From JACQQW01 sp964520655 (GTDB lineage: Bacteria > Omnitrophota > Gorgyraeia > Zapsychrales > Fredricksoniimonadaceae): a DNA stretch of 64,000 bases. The DNA lies in assembly GCA_964520655.1 (NCBI GenBank), contig CAZFNI010000001.1, positions 124,001 to 188,000 on the forward strand. Direction: 5' to 3'. Numbering within the stretch: the first letter of the stretch is position 1; the number at the start of each line of letters is the position of its first letter. The notes under the pieces are model-generated. The model made no database searches and was not told the origin of the DNA. It was given only the letters and a program-made list of their open reading frames with translations. A program made the position numbers and the translations under genes. Shown in pieces: positions 34,642 through 44,442 of this stretch.

Positions 34642-35082
34642 ATGTCTAATGTTCGAGAAATACTCAAAACAAAAGGAACGGCTGTTTGGTCTGTTGATCC
34701 GGCAGCTAAGGTTGGTGATACGATCAAGATGATGGCAGAGAAGAATGTTGGGGCTGTACTGGTTCTAGACGGGAAAAAGATCATGGGTATATTTTCCGAG
34801 CGTGATTTTATCCGTAATGCGGCTAAAACGAATCTTTGTACCACTCAGGAAGCGCTGGTAAAGGATATGATGACCAGTCGTATTTTGTTTGTTGGGCCTT
34901 CCCAAACCACGGAGGAGTGTATGTCCCTCATGACGGCCAAACGCATCCGCCATCTTCCGGTGATCGAAAATGAAGAGCTGGTGGGTTTGATCAGCATTGG
35001 GGATGTTGTCAACAAGATCATCCAGGATCAGAAATTTTCGATCACCCAGCTGGAACGCTACGTAACAGGCGGGGCTTATTAG
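34642..35082 (+). CDS. CBS-domain pair protein
   Basis: The 146-residue protein consists of two CBS motifs (about 8-65 and 75-135), each ending in the usual pattern: GIFSERDFIRN and GLISIGDVVNKI. CBS pairs bind adenine nucleotides or similar ligands and regulate a partner. There is no attached enzyme domain, so its partner must be another protein. ACGGAGG precedes the start. The neighbour downstream is glycogen phosphorylase, which suggests but does not prove energy-state sensing. Confidence 0.9.
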   Translation: MSNVREILKTKGTAVWSVDPAAKVGDTIKMMAEKNVGAVLVLDGKKIMGIFSERDFIRNAAKTNLCTTQEALVKDMMTSRILFVGPSQTTEECMSLMTAKRIRHLPVIENEELVGLISIGDVVNKIIQDQKFSITQLERYVTGGAY

Positions 35083-35117
35083 ATTTTCTTATCGGTCAGT
35101 GATTTTGTAAAAATGTG

Positions 35118-35146
35118 TTGTTGCTCTGCCATTATAGGAATAAGAT
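35118..35146 (+). promoter_or_regulatory. Candidate promoter of glycogen phosphorylase
   Basis: TTGTTG (35118-35123) and TAAGAT (35141-35146) are 17 bases apart. A short hairpin (TGCGCC 35172-35177 with GGCGCA 35189-35194) lies in the leader just before the ribosome-binding site AAAGGAG and could influence translation. Confidence 0.45.
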
Positions 35147-35211
35147 ACAAACTTCCCTGTTAAAGTTGTTTTGCGCCTTTAGTTTTTTGGCGCACTCCCA
35201 AAGGAGTAGAT

Positions 35212-37689
35212 ATGTCGTCTAAATCTGAGCCCAGATCAGGTTGGTCATTCTTAAATAAAGCCATGACCAAAGACGCATTGAAAGAATCATTCCAAGTTAA
35301 TCGTCAATACACGCTTTCCAAAGACCAATATACCGCAACGATGTATGATAATTATCTCGCATTGTCGCTGGCTGTCCGTGACCGTATTGTGGAGCGGTGG
35401 ATCAAGACCCAACAGAATTATCACAAAAGCAATGCCCGTCGTGTGTATTATTTATCGATGGAGTTTTTGATCGGAAGGCTGTTGGGCAATAATATCTATA
35501 ACCTTGGGATAGAGAAACCGGTCTTTGATTCTTTGGAAGAATTAGGCTTGGATGCGGATGATATCCGCGAGCAGGAAGTAGATGCGGGTTTAGGCAACGG
35601 TGGTTTGGGGCGTTTAGCAGCGTGCTTTTTGGATTCCATGGCAACGCTTGGCATCCCATCTCACGGGTATGGCATCCGGTATGATTACGGGATATTCAAT
35701 CAGAAGATCAAAGATGGTTTTCAAGTGGAGTTGCCGGATGAATGGCTGCGATTAGGAAGTCCCTGGGAGTTCGCCCGTCCGGAGAATACAGTCAAAGTGT
35801 CTTTTTACGGCAGAGTCCATATGGAGCCGGATGCTAATGATAAATTAAAGGTGCGCTTGATCAATACACAGGATATTATGGCTGTTCCTTATGATATTCC
35901 TGTTCCCGGCTACAAGAACGATGTTGTCAACACCTTGAGGCTTTGGTCGGCGCGCAGTTCCCAGGATTTCGATTTTGAATATTTCAAGTCGGGGGATTAT
36001 GAGCAGGCCGTATACAAAAAGATCTTGTCGGAGAATATCTCCAAGGTCTTGTATCCTGCGGATGATATCTTAAGGGGAAGGGAGTTGCGCTTAAAGCAGG
36101 AATATTTTTTTACAGCTGCTTCAGTCGCAGATATTCTCAGGCGTTTTAAAGTGGAGAACCACAACATTGCCGATCTCCCTAAGAAAGTAGTTATCCAGTT
36201 AAATGATACGCATCCAACATTAGCCATCGTTGAATTGATGCGGCTGCTGTTAGACGAACATGGCATGGATTGGGAGGCTGCCTGGGATATTACGACCCAG
36301 GTGTTTGCGTACACGAACCATACTTTGATGCCGGAAGCGTTGGAATGCTGGCCGGTGGATATGTTTGAGACATTGTTGCCGCGTCACATGCAGATCATTT
36401 ACGAGATCAATGCACGTTTCCTGCGTCAGGTAGCTCAGCAGCATTTGGGGGACGATCAGCTGCTGGGGCGGATATCCATCATCGAAGAGGGGAATCCTAA
36501 AAAGATCCGGATGGCGTATTTGGCCATTGTCGGCAGTTTTTCTGTTAACGGGGTCTCAGCGCTGCATTCGGATCTGCTGAAAGAAAAATTGTTCAAGGAT
36601 TTTTACACCTTGACCCCGGAAAAATTCAATAATAAGACTAATGGGATCACCCAGAGGCGCTGGTTGCTTAAAGCCAATCCTCGTCTATCATCCCTGCTGG
36701 TGGACACGATCGGGGATGAGTGGGTCAAGGATCTGACCCAATTGCAAGCCATTGAACAATTGGCCAAGAACAAAGATTTCGGGATCAAATGGTTTGAGGT
36801 AAAAAAGCAAAATAAAGAAACGCTCATCCGTTATATCCAGTCCTCCATGAATATCACGCTTGACCCCAATTCGATCTTTGACGTTCAGATCAAGCGCATC
36901 CATGAGTATAAGCGCCAGATCTTGTTTGCCTTGTACATCATTTCTCAATATCTGCGTATCAAGAATGATCCGGCCAAGTTCATTTATCCGCGCACCTTCT
37001 TGATCGGTGGGAAGGCGGCGCCGTCGTATCATATGGCCAAGTTGACCATCAAGTTTATCAACAGCATCGCAGATATCATCAATCATGATAAGACGGTGAA
37101 AGACAAGATCCGACTGGTCTTTTTAGAGAATTATCGGGTTTCTTTGGCGGAGAAAGTCTTTCCAGCCAGCGACCTCTCTGAACAGATATCGACGGCATCA
37201 ACGGAAGCGTCAGGGACCGGGAACATGAAGTTCATGCTTAACGGTGCGTTAACGATCGGCACATATGACGGGGCTAATATTGAAATGGCGCAGAAAGCCG
37301 GTGAAGATAATATTTTCATCTTTGGTTTAAGAGCACATGAAGTGGCGGCGGTAAAACAAAAAGGATATGATCCCAAAGCCTATATTGAAAGTTCGCCGGT
37401 GTTAAAAGAGATCTTCTGGTTGATCCAGGGAGGATTCTTCAGTCCCCATAAGCCTGATCTTTTTGCACCGATCGTTCATGCGTTGACAACGTATGATCCA
37501 TATCTTGTATGTGCGGATTTTGATAGTTATTGTCTTATGCAGGACCAGGTATCAAGAACATATCTTGATAGGAATTTATGGGTTTCTAAATCCATCATCA
37601 ATGTGGCGCGCAGCGGTTTTTTCTCCAGTGACCGCACGATCCGTGAGTATGCCAGTGATATTTGGAAGATAGGACCGAGGCAGGAGTAA
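35212..37689 (+). CDS. glgP: Glycogen / starch phosphorylase
   Basis: The 825-residue protein has the length and motifs of α-glucan phosphorylase: YYLSMEFLIGR near the N-terminus, GLGNGGLGRLAACF, and the PLP-lysine segment EASGTGNMKF (Lys673). It releases glucose-1-phosphate from glycogen in the cytoplasm; there is no signal peptide. AAAGGAG precedes the start. The next gene, 20 bases on, is an ADP-forming acyl-CoA synthetase, so storage-glucan use and fermentation-linked ATP synthesis are co-expressed. The phosphoglucomutase and isomerase needed to use its product appear in giant protein 3. Confidence 0.97.
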   Translation: MSSKSEPRSGWSFLNKAMTKDALKESFQVNRQYTLSKDQYTATMYDNYLALSLAVRDRIVERWIKTQQNYHKSNARRVYYLSMEFLIGRLLGNNIYNLGIEKPVFDSLEELGLDADDIREQEVDAGLGNGGLGRLAACFLDSMATLGIPSHGYGIRYDYGIFNQKIKDGFQVELPDEWLRLGSPWEFARPENTVKVSFYGRVHMEPDANDKLKVRLINTQDIMAVPYDIPVPGYKNDVVNTLRLWSARSSQDFDFEYFKSGDYEQAVYKKILSENISKVLYPADDILRGRELRLKQEYFFTAASVADILRRFKVENHNIADLPKKVVIQLNDTHPTLAIVELMRLLLDEHGMDWEAAWDITTQVFAYTNHTLMPEALECWPVDMFETLLPRHMQIIYEINARFLRQVAQQHLGDDQLLGRISIIEEGNPKKIRMAYLAIVGSFSVNGVSALHSDLLKEKLFKDFYTLTPEKFNNKTNGITQRRWLLKANPRLSSLLVDTIGDEWVKDLTQLQAIEQLAKNKDFGIKWFEVKKQNKETLIRYIQSSMNITLDPNSIFDVQIKRIHEYKRQILFALYIISQYLRIKNDPAKFIYPRTFLIGGKAAPSYHMAKLTIKFINSIADIINHDKTVKDKIRLVFLENYRVSLAEKVFPASDLSEQISTASTEASGTGNMKFMLNGALTIGTYDGANIEMAQKAGEDNIFIFGLRAHEVAAVKQKGYDPKAYIESSPVLKEIFWLIQGGFFSPHKPDLFAPIVHALTTYDPYLVCADFDSYCLMQDQVSRTYLDRNLWVSKSIINVARSGFFSSDRTIREYASDIWKIGPRQE

Positions 37690-37709
37690 AACTAGAACAG
37701 GAGTGAGGT

Positions 37710-39770
37710 ATGAAGGACATTAGTAGTATTTTTACGCCTAAACGTATCGCGGTCGTGGGAGCGTCCGTCGATGAAAAAAAGATCGGACATCAAATTTTTA
37801 AGAATATCATTGAGGGTGGGTATACGGGGGAATTGATCCCGATCAATCCCACGGCTCCTGAAGTCTTGGGGAGGAAGGCTTACCCGTCATTAGCTGCCGT
37901 TGCGCCGGGCGTTGATCTAGTCATCATTGCCATTCCCGCGCCGCATGTTATCAAGGCCATGGAAGAATGCGCGCAATATAAAGCCAAAGCCGTGGCGATC
38001 ATCACTTCTGGTTTTGGGGAAGTTGGCAAGATCGCAGAGGAACAGCGTTTAAGGAAGATCGCTGACGATAACAATATCGCTTTGCTGGGACCGAATATTT
38101 TTGGGCTGGCCTACGGGCCTTCAAAGCTCAATGCCAGTTTTGGTCCTCCCGAATTGTATCCAGGACATATTGCTTTTATTACCCAGAGCGGGGCCTTGGG
38201 GATAGGGCTGATGGGTTGGACGGTCATGAAGAAACTCGGATTGGGGGCGCTGGTCAATGTCGGCAATAAGGCTGATATCGATGAAAAAGATCTGATCTCC
38301 TATTTTAATGAGGATCCTAATATTAAAGTCATTCTGATCTATATGGAAGGGATCAAGGATGGATTGAAGTTTTTGACCACCAAGATCAAGAAGCCGACGG
38401 TTGTCTTGAAAGTTGGCCGTTCTTCCAGAGGAGCAAAAGCCGCCGCATCTCATACTGGTTCTCTGTCAGGTTCAGATGCGATTTATGACGGCGTTTTTAA
38501 GCAGTTGGGTGTTTTGCGGGCGGCCACCTTCACGGAAGCGTTCAGCTGGGCACGCGCATTATCGCAACCATTACCGACGGGCGATGATACGGTCATCATC
38601 ACCAACGGCGGCGGTATTGGGGTCGCGACCACCGATGAATGCGAAACCCATAACATTAAGATCTTGGATGATCCTCAATGGCTGGAAGAAAAATTTCGTA
38701 GTACCATGCCGGATTATGGAAGCACGAAGAATCCGATCGATGTGACTGGTGGAGCGGGTGTTGAGGGGTATCGCAAAGCCATGAAGATCGCTTTTGCGGA
38801 AGATCGCATCAAAGCGGTGATCGTGCTGTATTGTGAAACGGCTGTGACGGATCCCATGGAGATCGCGAAAGCTCTCCATGAGACATTCGTGGAGGCCGGC
38901 TGCAATAAACCAGTTGTCATGTCGATGGTTGGCGGCGAACGCACCCGCGACGCGCTGGTCTACCTGAATAAGCATAATATACCAGCATCAAGTCTCGTTG
39001 ATGTGTCTGTATCCGCGCTAAAGATCATCTATACCTGGAGAGATATCAAGAATCGCGCTGTTTCCAATGCCGCGATCGAGCCGGCGCCTCAAGAGGTCCA
39101 TGCGATCTTAAATGGGGTTAAAGCGCAGGGCAGAGATATTTTAATGGAGCACGAAGCACGTCAGGTCATGGAACTGTGCGGCGTTCCGACACCGCCCTGG
39201 GGTTTTGCCAAAAGTGCGGATGAAGCGGTGCGTTTGGCGGATTCCAAGAAACTTTATCCGCTGGCGATGAAGATCGCTTCACCCGATATTGTTCATAAGA
39301 CTGATGTGGGGGGAGTCGTCTTGAATATCCGTGATGCAGCGGGACTGCGCGAACAGTATGAGAATATGATGTCGCGCATCAAAAAAGCGGCGCCTTCAGC
39401 GAATTTGCTTGGCGTCAATTTGATCAAAATGGTCAGTGGTATTGAGTGTATTGTTGGGATGACAACGGATCCTCAGTTCGGACCGGCGGTCATGTTCGGT
39501 TTGGGCGGTGTGTTCGTTGAAGCCTTAAAAGATGTGTCGTTTAGGGTGGCGCCTTTTGATGCGGCCGAAGCGGAACGCATGATGGGTGACATCAAGTCCA
39601 AAAAGATCCTGGAAGGTTTCCGCGGGATGAAAGCCGATAAACCGTCGATCATCAAGACGCTGGTGGCAGTTCAGAAACTGGCACCGCTTGTCAAAGAGAT
39701 CGACATCAATCCATTGTTGACCAATCAAGACGGGTCCTATGCGGTTGATGCGAGGATCGTGTTGAAATAA
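37710..39770 (+). CDS. ADP-forming acetate/acyl-CoA synthetase (fused α-β)
   Basis: The 686-residue protein joins the two subunits of NDP-forming acyl-CoA synthetase. First come a CoA-binding Rossmann domain (1-~130) and two succinyl-CoA-synthetase-like domains with the phosphorylated His248 in AASHTGSLSG. An ATP-grasp domain follows from about 470 to the end, with KTDVGGVVLNI. It converts acetyl-CoA (or another acyl-CoA), ADP and phosphate to acid, CoA and ATP, a way of gaining ATP in fermentation by archaea and many anaerobes. AGGAGTGAGG precedes the start. A palindromic terminator follows. Confidence 0.93.
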   Translation: MKDISSIFTPKRIAVVGASVDEKKIGHQIFKNIIEGGYTGELIPINPTAPEVLGRKAYPSLAAVAPGVDLVIIAIPAPHVIKAMEECAQYKAKAVAIITSGFGEVGKIAEEQRLRKIADDNNIALLGPNIFGLAYGPSKLNASFGPPELYPGHIAFITQSGALGIGLMGWTVMKKLGLGALVNVGNKADIDEKDLISYFNEDPNIKVILIYMEGIKDGLKFLTTKIKKPTVVLKVGRSSRGAKAAASHTGSLSGSDAIYDGVFKQLGVLRAATFTEAFSWARALSQPLPTGDDTVIITNGGGIGVATTDECETHNIKILDDPQWLEEKFRSTMPDYGSTKNPIDVTGGAGVEGYRKAMKIAFAEDRIKAVIVLYCETAVTDPMEIAKALHETFVEAGCNKPVVMSMVGGERTRDALVYLNKHNIPASSLVDVSVSALKIIYTWRDIKNRAVSNAAIEPAPQEVHAILNGVKAQGRDILMEHEARQVMELCGVPTPPWGFAKSADEAVRLADSKKLYPLAMKIASPDIVHKTDVGGVVLNIRDAAGLREQYENMMSRIKKAAPSANLLGVNLIKMVSGIECIVGMTTDPQFGPAVMFGLGGVFVEALKDVSFRVAPFDAAEAERMMGDIKSKKILEGFRGMKADKPSIIKTLVAVQKLAPLVKEIDINPLLTNQDGSYAVDARIVLK

Positions 39771-39794
39771 TATCTTAAATTGTCAGGTGTTCTT

Positions 39795-39826
39795 AAAAAC
39801 CCTCCTTTTTAAAAAGGAGGGTTTTT
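39795..39826. terminator. Bidirectional terminator
   Basis: AAAAACCCTCCTTTTT is followed directly by its reverse complement, a perfect hairpin with A/T runs at both ends. It can stop both the plus-strand synthetase transcript and the minus-strand CvpA-like gene. Confidence 0.9.
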
Positions 39827-40535
39827 ATTTTGGCTGGAGATTTTCTTCTTCTTGTTTTTTCTTTAGTTCTTCCATCATGCGTTTAATGAATTCAGGGTCC
39901 TGCATGAGTTTGATGATCTTTGGGTTGGACATCAGTGCGGAATAATTTTTTTCCTGGATCTCGGCTCTGATCTTAGGGTCAGATGTTATTTCTACAATGC
40001 GGGGATCAGAAAGAAATTCTTCCAGCGAAGGGATGTTGTGAGGGTTCGCTGCTGTTTCGGTTTGAGCTTCAGGTGCGGGGGTATTAGATATGCGTTTAGT
40101 GTCTTTCTTCTTGTGAAAGAGGAACGAATCAATATCCTTCGATAAGCTGGACATGATCACAGATGATTTAATGGTGTTGTTAAGAGTTTTAAGTGCCGGG
40201 TGGATTGGAGGCAGGAATGTTGTCAAATAAATGACCGGTAGTAAGAATATAAGGCCCCATGCCGCGGTGATCATTGATCCAAATGCTCGGCTGAGAACTG
40301 AAGGGGTGTTGCCGGTTTTGAAGAAACTTTTGAGCATATGGTAGAAAACAAAAGGCCCCATTAAACCGATAGCAAGGGCTATTGGAATGTTGTGGTGCCG
40401 GGTAAAGAAATAGTAAGCGATCGCCGTGGCGAGGATCACGGCTGCTGGATCTAAAAGGGACAACCAAAGCCCTCTGATCGCGCCGCGGACAAGCAGGATA
40501 ACAAATGCTCCAAGAATGAACAGATCAATGAACAT
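39825..40535 (-). CDS. CvpA-like membrane protein with STI1-like tail
   Basis: Start taken at ATG 40535, because a TATAAT box lies 7 bases upstream; a TTG at 40568 also opens the frame but precedes that promoter. The ~236-residue protein has an N-terminal region of about four hydrophobic segments with the CvpA pattern (DLFILGAFVILLVRGAIRGLW), then a polar linker. The C-terminal tail repeats short Asp-Pro helices (SDPRIVEI, SDPKIRAEI, SNPKIIKLM, QDPEFIKRM). Such repeated Asp/Asn-Pro helices resemble STI1/DP motifs that bind hydrophobic clients. The role is unknown; CvpA proteins affect the envelope. Confidence 0.7.
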   Translation of the reverse strand: MFIDLFILGAFVILLVRGAIRGLWLSLLDPAAVILATAIAYYFFTRHHNIPIALAIGLMGPFVFYHMLKSFFKTGNTPSVLSRAFGSMITAAWGLIFLLPVIYLTTFLPPIHPALKTLNNTIKSSVIMSSLSKDIDSFLFHKKKDTKRISNTPAPEAQTETAANPHNIPSLEEFLSDPRIVEITSDPKIRAEIQEKNYSALMSNPKIIKLMQDPEFIKRMMEELKKKQEEENLQPK

Positions 40536-40542
40536 GGTTGAT

Positions 40543-40568
40543 ATTATAACATTGATAGGATTATTCAA
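40543..40568 (-). promoter_or_regulatory. Candidate leaderless promoter of the CvpA-like gene
   Basis: TATAAT (40543-40548, minus strand) lies 7 bases before the ATG at 40535. The best -35 candidate, TTGAAT (40563-40568), is only 14 bases away, so this call is weaker than the other leaderless promoters. Confidence 0.4.
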
Positions 40569-40704
40569 AGAGGGAGTTTAATAAATCTGTACTGGTGCTT
40601 TAGGATGAATAATAATTATTTTCAACCATCAGTGAAATAAGATGTGTTAAAATTAATCAAATTAAATTTCATTAAGAATTTAGCCGTTTGATAAGGAGAG
40701 TTAC

Positions 40705-40989
40705 ATGATTCTAAAATTAAACAAGATCACTCCTAAACCGTTTGTTCTGCTATCAACGATCATTTATTCGGTGGCGGGGCTTTTTCTGGGGTTGTTCTTT
40801 GCTATCGCTTCTGTCGCTGCTCCTCCTGAGCAAGAAGGTGTGAATCTTGGTTTTTGGTCGATCTTGATATTTCCGATCATCAATGCCCTCATTGGTGCAT
40901 TCTCCTCATGGATGATGTGTTTATTATACAATATTCTTTCTGGTTCCCTGGGCGGATTGGAATTTGAATTCGAAGAGATGCAAAAATAA
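40705..40989 (+). CDS. Small hypothetical membrane protein
   Basis: The 94-residue protein has two hydrophobic helices (about 13-38 and 48-78) and an acidic C-terminus (EFEFEEMQK). AAGGAGAG gives a good ribosome-binding site. I cannot assign a family; it may be related to short DUF3566-like inner-membrane proteins. It precedes a DMT-family gene by 8 bases. Confidence 0.7.
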   Translation: MILKLNKITPKPFVLLSTIIYSVAGLFLGLFFAIASVAAPPEQEGVNLGFWSILIFPIINALIGAFSSWMMCLLYNILSGSLGGLEFEFEEMQK

Positions 40990-40997
40990 CCGCGTCT

Positions 40998-41327
40998 ATG
41001 CTTACTGTTGTCCTTTTGGTCTTGTCCAATGTTTTTATGACGATCGCCTGGTATGGGCATTTGAGATACAAAAGTAGCCCGTTATGGATCGTCATCCTTA
41101 TCAGCTGGGGCATTGCGTTCTTCGAATATTGTCTTCAAGTCCCCGCCAACCGTTTTGGCCACGGGCAATTCTCCGCTGCACAGCTTAAAACTATTCAAGA
41201 AGTCATCACCCTGGTCGTTTTTAGCGTATTCTCCATTGTTTATTTAAAAGAACCTCTAAAATGGAATTATCTTGTCGGCTTTGCTTTAATGGTACTAGCG
41301 GTCTTCTTTATCTTTAAAAAATTCTAG
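40998..41327 (+). CDS. DMT-family membrane protein (DUF486)
   Basis: The 109-residue protein has four hydrophobic segments and the DUF486 pattern: TIAWYGHL, AFFEYCLQVPANRFG and a C-terminal VYLKEPLKWNY. These are half-sized relatives of drug/metabolite transporters and probably work as dimers in the inner membrane. Substrate unknown. It precedes the MsrB gene by 8 bases. Confidence 0.88.
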   Translation: MLTVVLLVLSNVFMTIAWYGHLRYKSSPLWIVILISWGIAFFEYCLQVPANRFGHGQFSAAQLKTIQEVITLVVFSVFSIVYLKEPLKWNYLVGFALMVLAVFFIFKKF

Positions 41328-41335
41328 GTGGTTCG

Positions 41336-41872
41336 ATGATGCGTTGGTTTCTGTGTATCATATGTTTATTGTTGGTCGGCCAAGTTTTGGCCCAGGGAGA
41401 GTCTATGGACGCTATTTCGCAGGGCAAGGTTAAGGTCTTTGACGCGGTCAAACGCGCCTATGTGATCGTTGATAAAGTGGTCAAGACTGATGAAGAATGG
41501 AAAAAGATCTTAACGCCAAAACAATACGAGATCCTGCGTGAACATGGGACGGAGGCGGCGTTCTGTGGCTTGCCGGTAAAGGGGCATAAAAAGGGCATCT
41601 ATCAATGTGCCGGCTGCGGCAATCACCTATTCCAGGTAACCGAAAAATTTGAATCAGGTACCGGTTGGCCTTCTTTTTGGCAGCCGGTGAATGAATCTAA
41701 TGTGGGGACAACCGTGGATAATAGTTACGGCATGCAGCGCGTGGAGGTGCATTGTGCTCGCTGTGGCGGCCATTTGGGCCATGTTTTTGACGACGGCCCG
41801 CCGCCGACGCATAAACGATATTGTATTAACTCGTATGCGTTGAAATTCATTGAGGATGGACATGAACAATAA
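41336..41872 (+). CDS. msrB: Exported methionine-R-sulfoxide reductase
   Basis: A signal peptide (ending VLAQGE) precedes a full MsrB domain (~48-178). Zinc-binding Cys pairs are at 91/94 and 140/143, SGTGWPSFW and HLGHVFDDGP are conserved, and the catalytic Cys163 lies in RYCINS. It reduces oxidised methionine in proteins, here in the periplasm. The 11-base overlap with the next gene, a thioredoxin-like DUF1223 protein with a CxxC motif, suggests that the latter could recycle it, but this is an inference. Confidence 0.92.
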   Translation: MMRWFLCIICLLLVGQVLAQGESMDAISQGKVKVFDAVKRAYVIVDKVVKTDEEWKKILTPKQYEILREHGTEAAFCGLPVKGHKKGIYQCAGCGNHLFQVTEKFESGTGWPSFWQPVNESNVGTTVDNSYGMQRVEVHCARCGGHLGHVFDDGPPPTHKRYCINSYALKFIEDGHEQ

Positions 41873-42620
41873 AAATCTATTCTTTGGGATCGCGGTATTA
41901 TTGATGTGGTCAGTCTCGGGTTATGCTGCTGATTCCGACAAGGTCTCTGCTAAAAAAGGTTTCGCGCTGGTTGAATTGTTCGCGTCTGAAGGTTGTGGTA
42001 GCTGTCCGGCGGCGGATGCTCTCTTAACCAAGATCCTTAAAAAAGCTTCCAAAGAACATCTGCCTATTTATGCGTTAAGTTTTCATGTGGATTACTGGAA
42101 TTATCTGGGTTGGAAAGACCGCTTTAGTTCACCCATTTATACTGAACGTCAGGGGCAGTATGTCTATGTGTTGAAAGCCAAGAATTCTTATACGCCGCAA
42201 ATGGTCATCAACGGACAAAAGGAATGCGTCGGTTCTGATGAGAAAATGGTGTGGGGGTATATCAATGGATTCTTGGCTCAACCGTTCTCGGTTAATGTCA
42301 AGCTTGATCTGACTCATGAGGGGATAAGCAAAGTTAAGGTTCGTTATCATGTTGATCCAGTTGTAGAGGGTGCCTCGATCAACTTGGCGCTGGTTGAACG
42401 CGATGTCAAAAGTCATCCCAATGCCGGTGAGAATGACGGGCAGCTGCTGGAACAGGATAATGTTGTGGTGAACTTTCAGACCATTGCGTTGGCTCAACCT
42501 CAAGGGGAAGTGTCCTTTGACTTGCCTTCCGGCATTGATCCTTACAAATTCTCTGTGATCGCGTTTGTTCAAAAAATGGATGACCTGAAAATTCTGACTG
42601 CCAATAGTGTGGACATATAA
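41862..42620 (+). CDS. DUF1223 exported thioredoxin-like protein
   Basis: ATG 41862 is preferred: GAGGA lies 5 bases upstream, while in-frame TTG (41850) and ATG (41856) have none. The ~252-residue protein begins with a signal peptide (ends GYAADS) and has the DUF1223 pattern VELFASEGCGSCPAAD with Cys45 and Cys48, then HVDYWNYLGWKDRFS and YTPQMVINGQ. The fold is thioredoxin-like and periplasmic, with unknown partners. It sits between msrB and a DUF748 gene with overlap or one-base gap. Confidence 0.88.
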   Translation: MNNKNLFFGIAVLLMWSVSGYAADSDKVSAKKGFALVELFASEGCGSCPAADALLTKILKKASKEHLPIYALSFHVDYWNYLGWKDRFSSPIYTERQGQYVYVLKAKNSYTPQMVINGQKECVGSDEKMVWGYINGFLAQPFSVNVKLDLTHEGISKVKVRYHVDPVVEGASINLALVERDVKSHPNAGENDGQLLEQDNVVVNFQTIALAQPQGEVSFDLPSGIDPYKFSVIAFVQKMDDLKILTANSVDI

Positions 42621-42621
42621 A

Positions 42622-44238
42622 ATGAAAATACTGATCCGTATTGCTGTTGTACTCTTGGGTATAGGGTTTATCCTTATCCCGCTGGCGCTTTATGTGTTAA
42701 TCCCAATGCAGGGCTCGAAAATTTTAAAGACACCTGTTAAAGTCCGTTCGGTGTACTTTAATCCTCTGACGCTGGATCTAAAGATCAACGGGCTTGCCAT
42801 CCTGGACTCAAAACAACAGCCAGTTGTTGGGTTTCGTCAATTGGATGTGGATGTGAGTTTGTTTGATTTAGTGAAAGGTAAATATCGTGTCCAGAAAGTA
42901 GCTCTGGATGGGTTTAATCTCGCGGTGGTCATGCTCCCTGACGGGCATATTAATTTGCTGGATATCGTCAACAATGCCATGGCAACGCAGACTACGCAGG
43001 CAAAGCAAACAAAAAAGCCTGCTGCCGCGCCCGCACCATCAAGCGGCAAGCCGCAAGACATTCCTTTGGTCGTTGTGGATAAGATCATTGTTTCTGACGG
43101 GATGGTGACGTTCAAGGATCAAAGCATAACACCAAATTTTGCCACAAAACTTCACGGCATCAATGTCAACCTTAATGGTCTCTCAACGGATCCCACGGCC
43201 ACGGCACACGTAGTTTTTAAGGCCAGACTGGATGAGAAGGGGGTTATTACTAACGAAGCTAGTATCAAGCCGTTGGCTGTGCCATTGTCGCTTGAAACTA
43301 CCTTTGGTTTGAATTCGTACGCGTTGACCGTATTGTCCCCCTATGTCGGCAAGTACACTGGACGTGCGTTACAAGATGGAGGTTTTGATCTGCAGATGAC
43401 CTATCGGATCAGCGACAATAAGCTTGCCGCCAGTCATAAGATATTGATCCAGCATTTCAAATTTGGGGAGAAAGTGGAGAGTAAAGACGCGCTGCATTTA
43501 CCGTTTGGGCTGGCGATCGCGCTTTTGGAAGATCCTCAAGGAAAGATAAAGATCTCATTGCCGGTCAAGGGGGACATGAGTGATCCAAAATTCGAATATT
43601 GGCATTTGGTGGGTCAGGTGGTGTCCAATTTCTTTACCAAACTTGTCACCAAGCCGTTCATGTTCTTAGCATCGTTAGTCACGGGATCTGAGGAAAGTAC
43701 GGATGAGTTGGCCAGCGTCAAGTTTACGCCGGGTCAGTTCGAGTTGACGATTCCCGAACAGGAGAAATTAAAAGTATTGTCGAAAAGCTTAATGGAACGC
43801 CCTAAGCTGCGCTTAAAGATCAATGGAAGTTTTGATCCTGATCTGGACTGGAAAGCCATTAAAGCGGAAATGTTCCATAAGGATTATACGCAGCTGCGAG
43901 AAGATTCCAAAAGAGCCGACACGATGATCTATCGTCAGCTGTATCAGCGTCGTTTCGGTATCCGTGCTCTGTGGCAGTTGGCCAGGAAATATAAAAAGGC
44001 GATCGGGGAATATAATGACCAGGATTTTGATCAGGAAATGAAAAAGCAGCTGATCGAGAATGCGCCTGCGGATAAAGGGGCCTTGGATGTCCTTGGGGCG
44101 GGCCGTGCTCAGGTGGTCTTTAATTATCTTCAAAGCCAGGGTTTTGATCCTTCAAGGTTGGAAATGGGCCAAAGTCAACCGGTGATGGGAAGCATGGGGT
44201 TTGTGCCTTTAGAGTTCACTCTTACCGTTATCGAATAA
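42622..44238 (+). CDS. DUF748 / AsmA-like envelope protein
   Basis: ATG 42622, one base after the upstream stop, is chosen over a GTG at 42607. The 538-residue protein has an N-terminal membrane helix and then DUF748-type sequence (VRSVYFNPLTLDLKINGLAI; GINVNLNGLS), a relative of AsmA proteins thought to bridge the periplasm and move phospholipids. A C-terminal OmpA-like region (about 375-538, ending QSQPVMGSMGFVPLEFTL) may bind peptidoglycan or close the structure. Cell-envelope maintenance is likely; this is known for the family, not shown here. Confidence 0.85.
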   Translation: MKILIRIAVVLLGIGFILIPLALYVLIPMQGSKILKTPVKVRSVYFNPLTLDLKINGLAILDSKQQPVVGFRQLDVDVSLFDLVKGKYRVQKVALDGFNLAVVMLPDGHINLLDIVNNAMATQTTQAKQTKKPAAAPAPSSGKPQDIPLVVVDKIIVSDGMVTFKDQSITPNFATKLHGINVNLNGLSTDPTATAHVVFKARLDEKGVITNEASIKPLAVPLSLETTFGLNSYALTVLSPYVGKYTGRALQDGGFDLQMTYRISDNKLAASHKILIQHFKFGEKVESKDALHLPFGLAIALLEDPQGKIKISLPVKGDMSDPKFEYWHLVGQVVSNFFTKLVTKPFMFLASLVTGSEESTDELASVKFTPGQFELTIPEQEKLKVLSKSLMERPKLRLKINGSFDPDLDWKAIKAEMFHKDYTQLREDSKRADTMIYRQLYQRRFGIRALWQLARKYKKAIGEYNDQDFDQEMKKQLIENAPADKGALDVLGAGRAQVVFNYLQSQGFDPSRLEMGQSQPVMGSMGFVPLEFTLTVIE

Positions 44239-44442
44239 TAAAAACGCAAGTTATTCCATATCAATAGTTTGCAGAATTACCCATTGCTTGCAATCCTGCC
44301 TTTTATAGTGCATACTTTTTAGTAGAAGAAGCGTTTTCTTTAAAGTTTTCAAATAACAGCAATTTCTTTCTGGCAACTGGGAAAAGCTGATAAGGGATTT
44401 ATCTTTTCAAGAGATATTCAATATGGTAAGATAAAGGCATCA

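Noticed and set aside
35172..35194. Riboswitch in the glycogen phosphorylase leader
   Set aside because: Only a single short hairpin is present; no known aptamer motif could be recognised.
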